58,004 bases of DNA, from NCBI GenBank assembly GCA_945876435.1, contig CAMCOD010000011.1:1-58004 (forward strand). Direction: 5' to 3'. Under the pieces are notes generated by a model, which saw only the letters and a list, made by a program, of their open reading frames with translations, was not told the DNA's origin and did no database searches. Made by a program: the position numbers and the translations under genes. Shown in pieces: positions 1 to 7,938 of this stretch; position 1 is the stretch's first letter, and each line of letters begins with the position of its first letter. The stretch comes from an uncultured Clostridia bacterium. GTDB taxonomy: Bacteria; Bacillota; Clostridia; Oscillospirales; Ruminococcaceae.

Positions 1-221
1 TAATTTGTGATAAATTTAATAACTTTACGCCGGAGGAATCAAACAAAAGACAACAAGTTCATATATTTTGCACAAAACCATTGTTTGATAATATTTGGAA
101 GCAAAATATTGCAAAACCGGAAATCTCTCTCCTCTAAAACGCAAAAAATCCCCATTCTGCCCGATTTCTCAGACGCAGAACGAGGATTTTTACAAAAATT
201 TCTGTATAAAAATGCAGAGTG

Positions 222-629
222 CTAAACGGTAGGCTCTGTCACAACAACAGACTCTTCCACCGTGTTTTTGTCCTTTTTCACAATTCCGCTGATTTTGTCG
301 ATCACATCCGGAACCATATTGACGATCTGAGAACCGGTGCTGTTGCTGGTATTGATGTGGAGCAGCTTCACTTCGCCGTTTTTGATCACCAGAAACGCGA
401 TAGGCTGGATGGTGACGCCGCCGCCAGAGCCGCCGCCGAATACATCCTTCGGGCTTTTTGCCGCCAAATCAGAGCCTCCAGAGGCGAAACCAAAGGAAAC
501 CTTGGAAACCGGGATAATCATGGTGCCGTCAGGGGTGGTGATGGGATCGCCGATCACGGAATCAGCATCCACCAAATTTTTCAGATTCTTCATAGAATTG
601 TCGGTAAGACCAGAAATATGTTCGCTCAT
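222..629 (-). CDS. gerW: GerW/YtfJ family sporulation protein
   Basis: A 135-residue protein of the YtfJ (GerW) family, which in Bacillus is made in the forespore and is needed for normal germination. The start MSEHISGL, the glycine-rich stretch around residues 64-72 (DVFGGGSGGG) and the hydrophobic segment IQPIAFLVIKNGEVKLL are the family hallmarks, and the length is normal. It follows the DUF2953 gene by 17 bp on the same strand, the ytfI-ytfJ arrangement seen in many spore formers, so it is probably the last gene of the M50-scpA-scpB-DUF2953-gerW run. Its biochemical activity is not established. I see no terminator in the 221 bases after it. Confidence 0.9.
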   Translation of the reverse strand: MSEHISGLTDNSMKNLKNLVDADSVIGDPITTPDGTMIIPVSKVSFGFASGGSDLAAKSPKDVFGGGSGGGVTIQPIAFLVIKNGEVKLLHINTSNSTGSQIVNMVPDVIDKISGIVKKDKNTVEESVVVTEPTV

Positions 630-646
630 GGGATCATTCCTTTCGG

Positions 647-1288
647 TTATTTATTATCAACTTGCTTTTTCAGCTCTTTGCTTCCTTTTGCTTCTGTCCA
701 TTTTCGCCTTAGATAGCCAATGCCAAAGCTGCCCATAAACCAGAAACCAAAAATCAAGCCATGAATCGGCCTGATCTTGATGCTGCCGCCGCCGGAAAAC
801 TTCTCTTCTTCCCCGATAAAATCCGCCTGGATCTGTATGTCAGCAATCTTGATATCCGCGCAGTTTTTTAACAGCGCCAGTGCGGAATGAACAGCTGCCT
901 GACACTCTCCATAACGCAGGGCTGTCTGGTGGGCATCCTCCTTGGCCACCAGAATATGCAGCCAAATGTCCCGATAACGAATATGCCGCAGAAAGTAGCC
1001 CAGCGGATTCCGTAGACTGCTCAGCGCCTGCTTCACCAGTTCCAAAATTTCCAGAAGGGAGTCCAGAGAAGGCTTTTTTTCTTTCTTTGTTTCCTCTTTG
1101 GCAGGCTCCTTTTTTGACTTTTGGGGAGACTTTTCTTCCTCCGGTTCCTCTTTTGCGGGAAAAATTGTCCATTTGAAGAAGAAATAGCGCAGACGCAGAG
1201 ACAACTCATTGTCATAACTCGCTTCAAGACTTACCGGAAGGAGCAGCAGGAACAGTAGAACAGCCAGAATGGAGCACAAGATCCACAT
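647..1288 (-). CDS. DUF2953 membrane protein (YtfI-like)
   Basis: A 213-residue protein with an N-terminal hydrophobic segment (residues 1-20, MWILCSILAVLLFLLLLP), then a highly charged Lys/Glu-rich linker at about residues 45-75, a DUF2953-type core (LSSLRNPLGYFLRHIRYRDI and a Gly-containing beta region) and a second hydrophobic stretch near the C-terminus (IHGLIFGFWFMGSFG). DUF2953 proteins pair with GerW/YtfJ in spore formers, which fits the neighbour 17 bp downstream; the family function is unknown. It lies 22 bp after scpB. The charged linker is low-complexity and should not be used for homology. Confidence 0.8.
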   Translation of the reverse strand: MWILCSILAVLLFLLLLPVSLEASYDNELSLRLRYFFFKWTIFPAKEEPEEEKSPQKSKKEPAKEETKKEKKPSLDSLLEILELVKQALSSLRNPLGYFLRHIRYRDIWLHILVAKEDAHQTALRYGECQAAVHSALALLKNCADIKIADIQIQADFIGEEEKFSGGGSIKIRPIHGLIFGFWFMGSFGIGYLRRKWTEAKGSKELKKQVDNK

Positions 1289-1310
1289 AACTTCCCGCCT
1301 CCTTTCCTTC

Positions 1311-1832
1311 TCAGGCCTGCTGTGACTCTCTTTGCGGGATTTTGGGGAGAGCTTCGATATCTTTCATGCCAAAGCAGCGAAGAAAAGCTGCTGTGGTCTG
1401 GTAGGCGATGGGACGACCGGGGATCTCCAGACGGCCGGCCTCCGCCACCAGCCCCTTCGTCACCAAAGACGAAACCACGGAACTGCTGTCAATTCCGCGA
1501 ACCTGTTCAATAAAAGCTTTGGTCACTGGCTGGTTGTAAGCGATGATAGCCAACACCTCCATAGCCGCCTGAGACAAAGGAGCATTGTTCTTCGCTTCCA
1601 ACGCTTCACGGATGACAGCGGCGTATTCCGGACGGGTTGCCATCTGGTAGCTGTCCCCCAGTTTCAGAATCTGAAACGGCAGAGGCTCATAATCGTCGTT
1701 GATCGTATGAATAATGCTGTCAATAACCGAAGTATTGACTGAAAAAAGCTTGGCTAAACGGCTGGCCTCCACCGGATCTCCCGATGCGAAAAGAACTGCC
1801 TGAATACCGTTTTTTATTTCACGAACTCCCAT
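1311..1832 (-). CDS. scpB: Segregation and condensation protein B
   Basis: ScpB, the winged-helix kleisin-interacting partner of ScpA in the bacterial SMC condensin. The 173 residues begin IKNGIQAVLFASGDPVEASRLA, the typical start of the first winged helix, and contain the conserved AAMEVLAIIAYNQPVTKAFIE, VRGIDSSSVVSSLVTKGLV and GRLEIPGRPIAYQTT blocks of the second. Length is normal for the family. It starts 13 bp after scpA on the same strand, so the two should be co-expressed. The smc gene itself is not in the window. Confidence 0.97.
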   Translation of the reverse strand: MGVREIKNGIQAVLFASGDPVEASRLAKLFSVNTSVIDSIIHTINDDYEPLPFQILKLGDSYQMATRPEYAAVIREALEAKNNAPLSQAAMEVLAIIAYNQPVTKAFIEQVRGIDSSSVVSSLVTKGLVAEAGRLEIPGRPIAYQTTAAFLRCFGMKDIEALPKIPQRESQQA

Positions 1833-1845
1833 ACTTCACTCCTGT

Positions 1846-2565
1846 TTACACGCTTTCATCGATTTCATAGATGGTTTCATTCATCCGAACGGTCCGGCCG
1901 TCATCGCTGATAGTGACGCGTTTATTCTTAACCAGTTCCAGAACCGCCAAAAAAGTTGCGACAATTTCAGCCCGATCCTTCTGCTCTTCAAAAAGTGAGA
2001 GGAATGGAACCTTCGGACACCTGTACAGGCGATTGAGGATCAGGGTGATACGGCTGGACACGGAAACCACCCGTCTTGCTACCAGAGGCTCAAAAATCTG
2101 CTGATTGGGCTTAACGTCCTGCCGTTTTCCAATGGCAGACAGATAGGCCTCCAGCAGTTCTTTTTTCCTGTGTTTTCCCTGATAAGCTTCCTGCGGCAAT
2201 TCCTGAGGCGAACGGCAAAACAGCTGATCCCCCTGCCAGGTGGCATGAAGCAGTTGGGCAACCTGTTTGCACAGAGTATATTCGATCAGCTGTCCGGTCA
2301 GCTCACTTTTCAGTTTTTCTTCCAGTTCCTCGTGCTTCGGCAGCAGGGAAATGGACTTGATATAAACCAAGCGGGAGGCCATCTCCAGAAACTCGCTGGC
2401 GATCTCCATGTCGGTTTCCTGCCATTGTTGGATATAATCCATATACTGCTCCAGCAGTTTGCTGATCTCAATATCGTATATATCCAGTTTATGTTGTCGG
2501 ATAAGCTGCAGGATTAAGTCTAACGGGCCTTCCATTTGGGCAATTTTAAAGGAAAGCTGCTCCAT
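1846..2565 (-). CDS. scpA: Segregation and condensation protein A (kleisin)
   Basis: ScpA, the kleisin that bridges the SMC heads and carries ScpB during chromosome compaction and segregation. The 239-residue protein shows the N-terminal kleisin motif MEGPLDLILQLIRQHKLDIY with DIEISKLLEQYMDYI, the ASEFLEMASRLVYIKSISLLP helix block and a C-terminal winged helix (VATFLAVLELVKNKRVTI). Length is typical. It starts 3 bp after the stop of the upstream M50 protease gene, so translation of the two is probably coupled, and it is followed directly by scpB. Confidence 0.97.
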   Translation of the reverse strand: MEQLSFKIAQMEGPLDLILQLIRQHKLDIYDIEISKLLEQYMDYIQQWQETDMEIASEFLEMASRLVYIKSISLLPKHEELEEKLKSELTGQLIEYTLCKQVAQLLHATWQGDQLFCRSPQELPQEAYQGKHRKKELLEAYLSAIGKRQDVKPNQQIFEPLVARRVVSVSSRITLILNRLYRCPKVPFLSLFEEQKDRAEIVATFLAVLELVKNKRVTISDDGRTVRMNETIYEIDESV

Positions 2566-2568
2566 AGG

Positions 2569-3222
2569 CTACATGATCCGGGGCAGCAGGCCCCCAATTG
2601 AGGTAATCACATCAAAAACACGGAGAACCGCGTTTTCCATCAAGTAAAGAGGTGTATTCAGGACATCCGTCAGTAAAATAACAGCCATGAAAATCAGCTG
2701 AATTTTACCCTGATTCCGCTCCAGAAAATTCAACGCGTTATCCGGAAGGAAGTAACCCAGAACACGGGAGCCATCCATAGGATAAACCGGAAGCAGATTG
2801 AAAACACCCAGCATCACGTTGATCTGCGCGATCATCATCAGCGCATAGGCCAGCATGATAGGCAGTTCCGTCAGCACAAGAACCAGCTTACAGGCGATGA
2901 AAAATATCAGTGCCAACAGCAGATTGGACAAAGGCCCGGCAATGGCCGTCAGTGCCATTCCCCCGCGCATGGTAATCCCATTGCGGCGGAAATTCAGCGG
3001 ATTGACCGGAACTGGTTTTGCCCAGCCAAAACCGGCCACAAGAATCATCAAACTGCCCATCAGATCCAAATGGCTGAACGGATTCAGCGTCAAACGGCCC
3101 TCATCCTCCGCTGTTCTGTCTCCCAGCCAGTTGGCAACCAACGCATGGGCACATTCGTGGATAGGCATGGCGGTCAATAAAACAAAAGCCCGGATAACCA
3201 GGCTTTGAAGCGATGAATTCAC
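2569..3222 (-). CDS. Site-2 protease family M50 membrane metalloprotease
   Basis: A 217-residue polytopic member of peptidase family M50B. It has the zinc-binding HECAH motif at about residues 23-27 (AMPIHECAHALVANWLGD), the AGPLSNLLLALI membrane segment and the third-ligand motif NLLPVYPMDGSRVLGYFLP. These proteases cut transmembrane substrates within the bilayer. This compact form, without a PDZ domain, is the type that commonly precedes scpA in Firmicutes; it is neither SpoIVFB nor RseP by length. It is the first gene of the scpAB run. The substrate is unknown. Confidence 0.9.
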   Translation of the reverse strand: MNSSLQSLVIRAFVLLTAMPIHECAHALVANWLGDRTAEDEGRLTLNPFSHLDLMGSLMILVAGFGWAKPVPVNPLNFRRNGITMRGGMALTAIAGPLSNLLLALIFFIACKLVLVLTELPIMLAYALMMIAQINVMLGVFNLLPVYPMDGSRVLGYFLPDNALNFLERNQGKIQLIFMAVILLTDVLNTPLYLMENAVLRVFDVITSIGGLLPRIM

Positions 3223-3346
3223 TTACAATCAACTCCTTATGTTTTCATTATACCGTCCAATATACAAAAAAACAAGGCGGAATCGGTGTTGTTTTTGGTT
3301 ATTTAATGTTTTTTCAAATTTCAGCAAAATATCTTTTAAAAAGCTC

Positions 3347-3375
3347 TTGCTTTTATCGAAAAAATATGATAACAT
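3347..3375 (+). promoter_or_regulatory. Promoter of rpmB
   Basis: TTGCTT at 3347-3352 and TAACAT at 3370-3375 are separated by 17 bases, a plausible housekeeping promoter about 40 bases before the strong ribosome binding site of rpmB. Confidence 0.5.
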
Positions 3376-3423
3376 ACCAATGTTGACTACCTATAATCTC
3401 AGGAAATAAAGGAGGTGCAGACC

Positions 3424-3612
3424 ATGGCTAAATGCGATATCTGCGGAAAAGGTGTTACTTTTGGAATTAAGGTTTCTCACTCTCATAGACGTTCTAACAG
3501 AACTTGGAAACCAAACGTAAAACGTGTTAAGGCAATTGTTGATGGTAAACCTTGCCACATCTATGCCTGCACCCGTTGCTTACGCTCCAACAAAGTTACC
3601 CGCGCAATCTAA
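3424..3612 (+). CDS. rpmB: 50S ribosomal protein L28
   Basis: L28, a 62-residue basic protein of the large ribosomal subunit. MAKCDICGKGVTFG, SHSHRRSNRTWKPNVKRV and the C-terminal CTRCLRS are diagnostic; two CxxC pairs show the zinc-binding form. The start is the ATG at 3424, because AAGGAGGTG sits just upstream; the in-frame GTG at 3415 lies inside that ribosome binding site and cannot be the start. It is monocistronic, with its own promoter and a chain of three hairpins downstream. Confidence 0.98.
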   Translation: MAKCDICGKGVTFGIKVSHSHRRSNRTWKPNVKRVKAIVDGKPCHIYACTRCLRSNKVTRAI

Positions 3613-3622
3613 TTCCGTATGC

Positions 3623-3651
3623 AAAAAGCTCCCGTTTTCGGGAGCTTTTTT
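3623..3651 (+). terminator. Intrinsic terminator of rpmB
   Basis: AAAAAGCTCCCG and CGGGAGCTTTTTT pair around a short TTTT loop, ending in a T-run 11 bases after the rpmB stop. Confidence 0.9.
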
Positions 3652-3670
3652 GTTTATTACAAAGCCTGCA

Positions 3671-3708
3671 AGGCCTGCCCTCCGTTTTTTCCAAGGGCAG
3701 GCCTTTTT
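3671..3708 (+). terminator. Second hairpin terminator after rpmB
   Basis: AGGCCTGCCCT (3671-3681) pairs perfectly with AGGGCAGGCCT (3694-3704) and is followed by TTTT. It is a back-up + strand terminator. Confidence 0.75.
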
Positions 3709-3733
3709 ATAAACCACTTTGCTGATACCATGG

Positions 3734-3764
3734 AAAAAGCTCCGCTGTCCGGCGGAGCTTTTTC
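3734..3764. terminator. Bidirectional terminator between rpmB and the transaldolase gene
   Basis: AAAAAGCTCCGC pairs with GCGGAGCTTTTT. A-run and T-run on both sides make it work for the convergent transaldolase gene as well as for + strand read-through. Confidence 0.8.
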
Positions 3765-3789
3765 AAAAAATCAAATTTTATATACCCAA

Positions 3790-4437
3790 TTATTTCTTCG
3801 GAACGGATTCCCAATCCTTCAGGAAACGTTCAATTCCCTGCGTGGTCAGCGGATGATCAATGGACTTCATCAAAACCGGGAATGGAACGGTGGCAATATC
3901 GCAGCCGGCCTGAGCAGCCAGCACAATGTCCTTTGGAGTGCGGATGCTGGCGGCAATGATCTGGGTCGGAATGTTGTGGATCGCAAAGATTTCAGCGATT
4001 TCGCTGAGCAGTTCTACGCCGTGAGCGCCAACATCGTCCAGACGGCCAACGAAGGGACTGACATAGGTTGCACCTGCGCGAGCGGCCAGCAAAGCCTGCT
4101 GCGCGGAGAAGATCAAGGTAACATTGGTCTTGATGCCCTTTTTGCTCATGGCGGAGGTTGCTTTCAAGCCTTCCGCACACATTGGGATTTTGATTACAAT
4201 GTTTTTATGGATTTTTACCAGTTCTTCCGCTTCCTTCAGCATCTCTTCTGCCTTCATGGAGATAACTTCCGCAGAAATCGGGCCATCCACAATATCGGTG
4301 ATCTCTTTTACCACTTCTTTGAAATCTCTGCCTTCTTTTGCGATCAGGCTTGGGTTGGTAGTAACGCCGCAAATAACGCCCAGGTCATTGGCCTGGCGGA
4401 TCTGGTCGGTGTTTGCCGTATCAAGAAACAATCTCAT
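3790..4437 (-). CDS. Transaldolase / fructose-6-phosphate aldolase-like protein
   Basis: A 215-residue short transaldolase of the TalC/FSA subfamily, a cytoplasmic class I aldolase TIM barrel of the non-oxidative pentose phosphate branch. [42 protein letters not shown] (Schiff-base lysine on the KIP strand), [30 protein letters not shown] and [11 protein letters not shown] are all family signatures. Members act either as transaldolase or as fructose-6-phosphate aldolase; the sequence alone does not settle which. An rpe gene lies elsewhere in the window at 38.5 kb. It stands alone, with a terminator at 3734-3764. Confidence 0.93.
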   Translation of the reverse strand: MRLFLDTANTDQIRQANDLGVICGVTTNPSLIAKEGRDFKEVVKEITDIVDGPISAEVISMKAEEMLKEAEELVKIHKNIVIKIPMCAEGLKATSAMSKKGIKTNVTLIFSAQQALLAARAGATYVSPFVGRLDDVGAHGVELLSEIAEIFAIHNIPTQIIAASIRTPKDIVLAAQAGCDIATVPFPVLMKSIDHPLTTQGIERFLKDWESVPKK

Positions 4438-4541
4438 GGTACAGGGTACTCCTCTCTGATATTCAGATTATAAATTTATCGCAAGCGGTTTGTCCGCTTT
4501 CCTACTGGAAATAAAAATTATAAAAAATTATGAAATGGAAA

Positions 4542-5189
4542 TTATGTGCGGTCCATCTCGTTGACCTGGTAGCACAGAGTCATCAGGCTGTCGCCCAAAT
4601 GCACATTATTGACCACGATATCCTTATCTTTATGATCCATAAACAGGTCATAGTGGGAGAAGTTCCAGAAACCTCTCACACCACAGTTTACCAAACGCTC
4701 GCTTTCCGCTTGAACCTCCTCACGGGGCAGGCAAAGAATCGCCACATCCGGATGATGCTTTTTGCAGAAATCCTCCAACTCCGTATGAGAACGGATGGTC
4801 AGCCCGTGAACCGTCTGGCCGATCAGCGCCTCATTCGCTTCAAAAATACCAATAAGCTGGAAACCTTTCGCATTAAAATTGATATAGTTAATCAGGGCCA
4901 TCCCCAAATTTCCCGCTCCCAGCATAACTGCCTTCAGGCCTCGATTCAGGCCCAGAATATTGCCGATCTCCTCATACAGAGCATCCACATTATAGCCATA
5001 ACCCTGCTGTCCAAATCCACCAAAGCAGTTTAAATCCTGACGGATCTGAGAAGCCGTCAGCTTCATCAACTGCGCCAACTCACAGGAAGAAATGCGGTGA
5101 ACCCCCCGATCCAACAAGTCCTTCAAATAACGATGATAACGCGGCAATCTCTGGATGACCGATTTTGAAACGCCAACGTATTTTGCCAT
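4542..5189 (-). CDS. rex: Redox-sensing transcriptional repressor Rex
   Basis: Rex senses the NADH/NAD+ ratio and represses fermentation and energy genes when NADH is low. The 215-residue protein has an N-terminal winged helix (VSKSVIQRLPRYHRYLKDLL, ISSCELAQLMKLTASQIRQDLNCFGGFGQQGYGY) and a Rossmann domain with GAGNLGMALINY. The frame is open for 40 codons upstream, but MAKYVGVSK at 5189, preceded by an AAGGGA-type ribosome binding site, is the family start. I did not find a convincing Rex operator at the promoters in this window. Confidence 0.97.
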   Translation of the reverse strand: MAKYVGVSKSVIQRLPRYHRYLKDLLDRGVHRISSCELAQLMKLTASQIRQDLNCFGGFGQQGYGYNVDALYEEIGNILGLNRGLKAVMLGAGNLGMALINYINFNAKGFQLIGIFEANEALIGQTVHGLTIRSHTELEDFCKKHHPDVAILCLPREEVQAESERLVNCGVRGFWNFSHYDLFMDHKDKDIVVNNVHLGDSLMTLCYQVNEMDRT

Positions 5190-5500
5190 GTAGGTTTCCC
5201 TTCCCTTCTTACTTTCCGGGGCATCATCACAAATAATTTCCCCAAATAAAATACCTGTCCCCATTATATCAAACTCCATTTTAATGTCAATAATCTGACA
5301 GACATCCATTTATGTGTTTTGTGCAGCTTATTTTCCGTTTTTTCTTTTTTTGCACACAAAACTCTGATTTTGTCTCCGGATTTTTTCAACTATTTCTGTG
5401 CATTTCATAGTTTGTTAACAAATTACAGGTATACTTGAGGTGAAGGGTACGCAATCCTCATCCACTATACGCTGTTAACACAGCAGATTGGAATGATTCT

Positions 5501-5998
5501 ATGGAGAATATCCCAAATATCAATACAGAAAACATCCGAAAAACGGACCACTTCTGTCCCACCGGCAGTACTGCCGTTTTGGTGACTGACCAGTTTCAAT
5601 GTGAACGGCTGATTCGTGCCGGCCGCGTTGTGGCTGATATTGCTGGTACTGATCTATACATTCTCAACATACAAAACAATGAATATCCTACGAATCCGGA
5701 GGCTATCCAGCACCTGTTTGATGTTTCCTCTCATAATCAGGGCGCGATGCAGCTTCTTTATTCGGACAATGCTTATAAAACCATCTGTCAATACATCAAA
5801 AACAACAAAGTTTCCTGCGTAGTCAGCGGTATGCCGGCTGGAGAGAACTCTATTTTACATAAAATCTGGGGTAAATTCACCCATGTCCACTTCTTTACTG
5901 TGAATGATGAAGGACGGATGGAGGAGGTCATTCACCGTAAAACCCACGGCATTCCTTCAAAGGAAGCAAAAACCCCCTCTCCGGAAAGCATCCAGTAA
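5501..5998 (+). CDS. UspA-like nucleotide-binding-fold protein
   Basis: A 165-residue cytosolic protein that looks like a universal-stress-protein (HUP) fold. The stretch from about residue 22 (TGSTAVLVTDQFQCERLIRA, then VVADIAGTDLYILNI) gives a first strand and helix as in KdpD-type Usp domains, and NNKVSCVVSGMPAGENSILH resembles the later strand with a Gly loop. The classical ATP loop GxxGx9G is not clear, so it may not bind ATP. The ribosome binding site is weak. It lies 13 bp before a hydrolase gene on the same strand and probably shares its transcript. The function is not known. Confidence 0.55.
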   Translation: MENIPNINTENIRKTDHFCPTGSTAVLVTDQFQCERLIRAGRVVADIAGTDLYILNIQNNEYPTNPEAIQHLFDVSSHNQGAMQLLYSDNAYKTICQYIKNNKVSCVVSGMPAGENSILHKIWGKFTHVHFFTVNDEGRMEEVIHRKTHGIPSKEAKTPSPESIQ

Positions 5999-6011
5999 GG
6001 AGGAGCACCCA

Positions 6012-6971
6012 ATGTCTGATTACACCGTATCCAATATTCGTTTTACCAGCTCCGATGGTCACAGCCGTGTTCACGGCTGGGTCTATGCTCCAAAAACGGA
6101 GCCGGTTGCCCTGCTTCAGCTTTCCCACGGCATGTGCGAATATATCGGCCGCTACCGCTGGTTTATGGAAGCCATGACTGCTATGGGCTTCATCGTGTTT
6201 GGCCATGACCACATTGGCCACGGAGAATCTTCCAACCCGGAAAACTATGGTTTTTTTGGCGAAAACAACGGCTATCGCCACTTAGTCGCCGATCTGCACC
6301 GAATGACGGAAATCGTAAAAGAAAAATACCCGGATCTGCCTCTGTTTCTGTTCGGGCACAGTATGGGTTCCTTTGTAGCAAGACTGTATCTGTCCCGTTT
6401 CGCCCATGAACTGGATGGTGTCATCCTCTGCGGCACTTCCGGTCCCAATCCTCTGGCGAAAACAGGGATCGCCGCAGCTTCTGCCGTTATAAAATGGAAG
6501 GGGCCTATGTGGCGCTGTCCCTATCTGGAAAAAATGGCCTTCGGCACCTACAATCGCAGATATAAGCCGCAGCGCAGTAGCCACGACTGGCTGACTCGGG
6601 ACCAAGCCATTGTAGACGCCTATCTGAACGATCCAAAATGCACCTTCCGATTTACGGCTTGCGGCTTCCGGGATCTGTTCCGTATGGTGTCCCTGTGCAA
6701 TTCCCGGGAATGGTTCCGTTCTTTACCGCAGCAGCTGCCTGTGCTGCTGATTTCCGGTGATATGGATCCTGTGGGCAACTATGGCAAAGGCGTGCAGTGT
6801 GTTCTGGAAAAACTTTTGGAAGCCGGAATGTGCGATGTTGCCATGATCCTGTATCCCCAGGCCCGCCACGAATTGCTCAATGAACTCAACAAGGACGATG
6901 TGCTTTCTGATATTCAGCACTGGCTGTCCAAACGCCTGCCCCTTGGGGAAAACGAAACCGTTGTTCTTTAG
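6012..6971 (+). CDS. Alpha/beta hydrolase, monoacylglycerol lipase / lysophospholipase type
   Basis: A 319-residue cytosolic serine hydrolase of the Hydrolase_4 (S33-like) family. The oxyanion segment LLQLSHGMCEYIGRY, nucleophile elbow LFGHSMGSFVAR (Ser), the acid in LLISGDMDPVGN and the catalytic His in QARHELLNE form a full triad in the usual order. Related enzymes cleave monoacylglycerols or lysophospholipids; the substrate here is unknown. The ATG at 6012 is chosen because GGAGGAGCACCCA precedes it; upstream in-frame codons overlap the Usp-like gene. The overlap of context suggests one transcript from about 5450. Confidence 0.85.
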   Translation: MSDYTVSNIRFTSSDGHSRVHGWVYAPKTEPVALLQLSHGMCEYIGRYRWFMEAMTAMGFIVFGHDHIGHGESSNPENYGFFGENNGYRHLVADLHRMTEIVKEKYPDLPLFLFGHSMGSFVARLYLSRFAHELDGVILCGTSGPNPLAKTGIAAASAVIKWKGPMWRCPYLEKMAFGTYNRRYKPQRSSHDWLTRDQAIVDAYLNDPKCTFRFTACGFRDLFRMVSLCNSREWFRSLPQQLPVLLISGDMDPVGNYGKGVQCVLEKLLEAGMCDVAMILYPQARHELLNELNKDDVLSDIQHWLSKRLPLGENETVVL

Positions 6972-7002
6972 AACAGACAAATACAGACAAATCATATAAA
7001 AA

Positions 7003-7051
7003 CAAGGGCTTTTTTTGCAGTAATTTTATGCAAAAAGCCCTTTGCTTTTTT
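7003..7051 (+). terminator. Terminator after the hydrolase gene
   Basis: CAAGGGCTTTTTTTGCA pairs imperfectly with TGCAAAAAGCCCTTTG, followed by a T-run. Confidence 0.7.
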
Positions 7052-7066
7052 TACGGAATTCTTTTG

Positions 7067-7095
7067 TTGCAAAATCGGTTTTGCCTTGCTATAAT
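7067..7095 (+). promoter_or_regulatory. Promoter of the folT transcript
   Basis: TTGCAA (7067-7072), a 17-base spacer and a perfect TATAAT (7090-7095) put the transcript start a few bases before the riboswitch aptamer. Confidence 0.85.
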
Positions 7096-7108
7096 GGGAC
7101 TTACAAAA

Positions 7109-7209
7109 AGCAGAGTAGGACTTTGCGCGTTAAGTGCTGCGCGGACGGGGAGTTGCCGTGCGGACGAAAGGGTAAAACCCTTGCGGTGCAAAGTTCGCAT
7201 CCCGCTGCT
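7109..7209 (+). ncRNA. THF (tetrahydrofolate) riboswitch aptamer
   Basis: The segment matches the THF riboswitch class found upstream of folT and folE in Clostridia. It has the conserved GAGTAG near the 5' side, the signature GCGTTAAGTG, a G-rich junction, and a closing P1 helix AGCAG (7109-7113) with CTGCT (7205-7209). Inner helices such as GACTTTGC with GCAAAGTT are also complementary. It sits between a consensus promoter and a folate-type ECF transporter gene, as expected. Binding of reduced folates is known for the class and inferred here. Confidence 0.88.
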
Positions 7210-7228
7210 GCATACAGGAGCAGGTACG

Positions 7229-7270
7229 ATCTCCTCTATGTGGCAACACCATTTCAGAGGAGGTTTTTTT
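7229..7270 (+). promoter_or_regulatory. Riboswitch expression platform: terminator-like hairpin containing the folT ribosome binding site
   Basis: ATCTCCTCT (7229-7237) pairs with AGAGGAGGT (7256-7264), and seven T follow directly up to the ATG at 7271. The right arm is the AGGAGG ribosome binding site, so the same hairpin could stop transcription or hide the start. A GTG-GCAA-CAC mini-hairpin sits in the loop. An alternative pairing of AGGAG (7216-7220) with CTCCT (7231-7235) would open it. Confidence 0.75.
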
Positions 7271-7891
7271 ATGCAAAAAAACACAATGAGTTCAACCCTT
7301 TACCGTACCCCATTTTCCGCTGCCTACTGGAAACAGGCAGCCGCTGATGCCAAAAACATCCGTATGCTTACCCTTGCGGCCCTGCTCATCGCCCTGCGTC
7401 TGATCCTGAGCAACTTTTACATTCCTGTAGCTCAGGGCATGAACATCTATTTCGGCTACCTGCTGAATGCTTTGGGCGCCGCCATCTACGGCCCGATCAT
7501 GGGTATTATCACCGGTTTCGTGGTGGACATCCTGGGCTTCATCCTGACTCCTTCCCAATACGGCTTCTTCTTTGGCTACACCATCACCGCTATGGCTGGT
7601 TCCTTCCTGTACGCGCTTTTCCTGTACCGGACCCGTGTCTCCATTGTAAGAATCGCTTTGGCCAAAGCTGCCGTTAATGTTTTCGTTAACATTCTGATGG
7701 GCGCTCTGTGGAGCTCCATGCTCTTCAGCAAAGGCTACCTGTACTATCTGGCCAGAAGCGTTGTGAAAAATGTGGTTATGCTGCCGGTTGAGATTCTTCT
7801 GCTGTATCTCTTCTTCCAGGTTATGCTTCCTATTCTCAGCCAGATGCGTCTTGCTCCCGCACAGCCAGCAAAACGGATCCCATTTATTTAA
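7271..7891 (+). CDS. folT: ECF transporter S component, folate type (FolT)
   Basis: A 206-residue membrane protein with about six hydrophobic helices, the substrate-binding S subunit of an energy-coupling-factor transporter. LTLAALLIALRLILSNFYIPV, the aromatic INFY-like start, GYLLNALGAAIYGPIMGIITGFVVDILGFIL and GYTITAMAGSFLYALFLY are the ECF S-component hallmarks. Folate is assigned because a THF riboswitch lies directly upstream; the protein family alone would not prove it. The shared EcfAA'T module is not in the window. The ATG at 7271 follows the AGGAGG embedded in the riboswitch hairpin; the open frame further upstream is the riboswitch itself. Confidence 0.9.
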   Translation: MQKNTMSSTLYRTPFSAAYWKQAAADAKNIRMLTLAALLIALRLILSNFYIPVAQGMNIYFGYLLNALGAAIYGPIMGIITGFVVDILGFILTPSQYGFFFGYTITAMAGSFLYALFLYRTRVSIVRIALAKAAVNVFVNILMGALWSSMLFSKGYLYYLARSVVKNVVMLPVEILLLYLFFQVMLPILSQMRLAPAQPAKRIPFI

Positions 7892-7912
7892 ACTCCACAC
7901 AACTCCATCCAA

Positions 7913-7938
7913 CCACTCGCTGAGCGAGTGGTTTTTTT
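7913..7938 (+). terminator. Terminator of folT
   Basis: CCACTCGC and GCGAGTGG form a perfect 8-bp stem with a TGA loop, followed by seven T. Confidence 0.9.

Noticed and set aside
7..225. A + strand 72-codon open frame at the left edge
   Set aside because: No ribosome binding site, low-complexity AT-rich composition and no recognisable domain; it also runs into the end of gerW on the other strand.
5400..5500. TTGTTAACAAATTAC as a Rex operator
   Set aside because: Only one half-site fits TTGTTAA-N4-TTAACAA; the second half (TTACAG) does not, so it is left out of the feature list.
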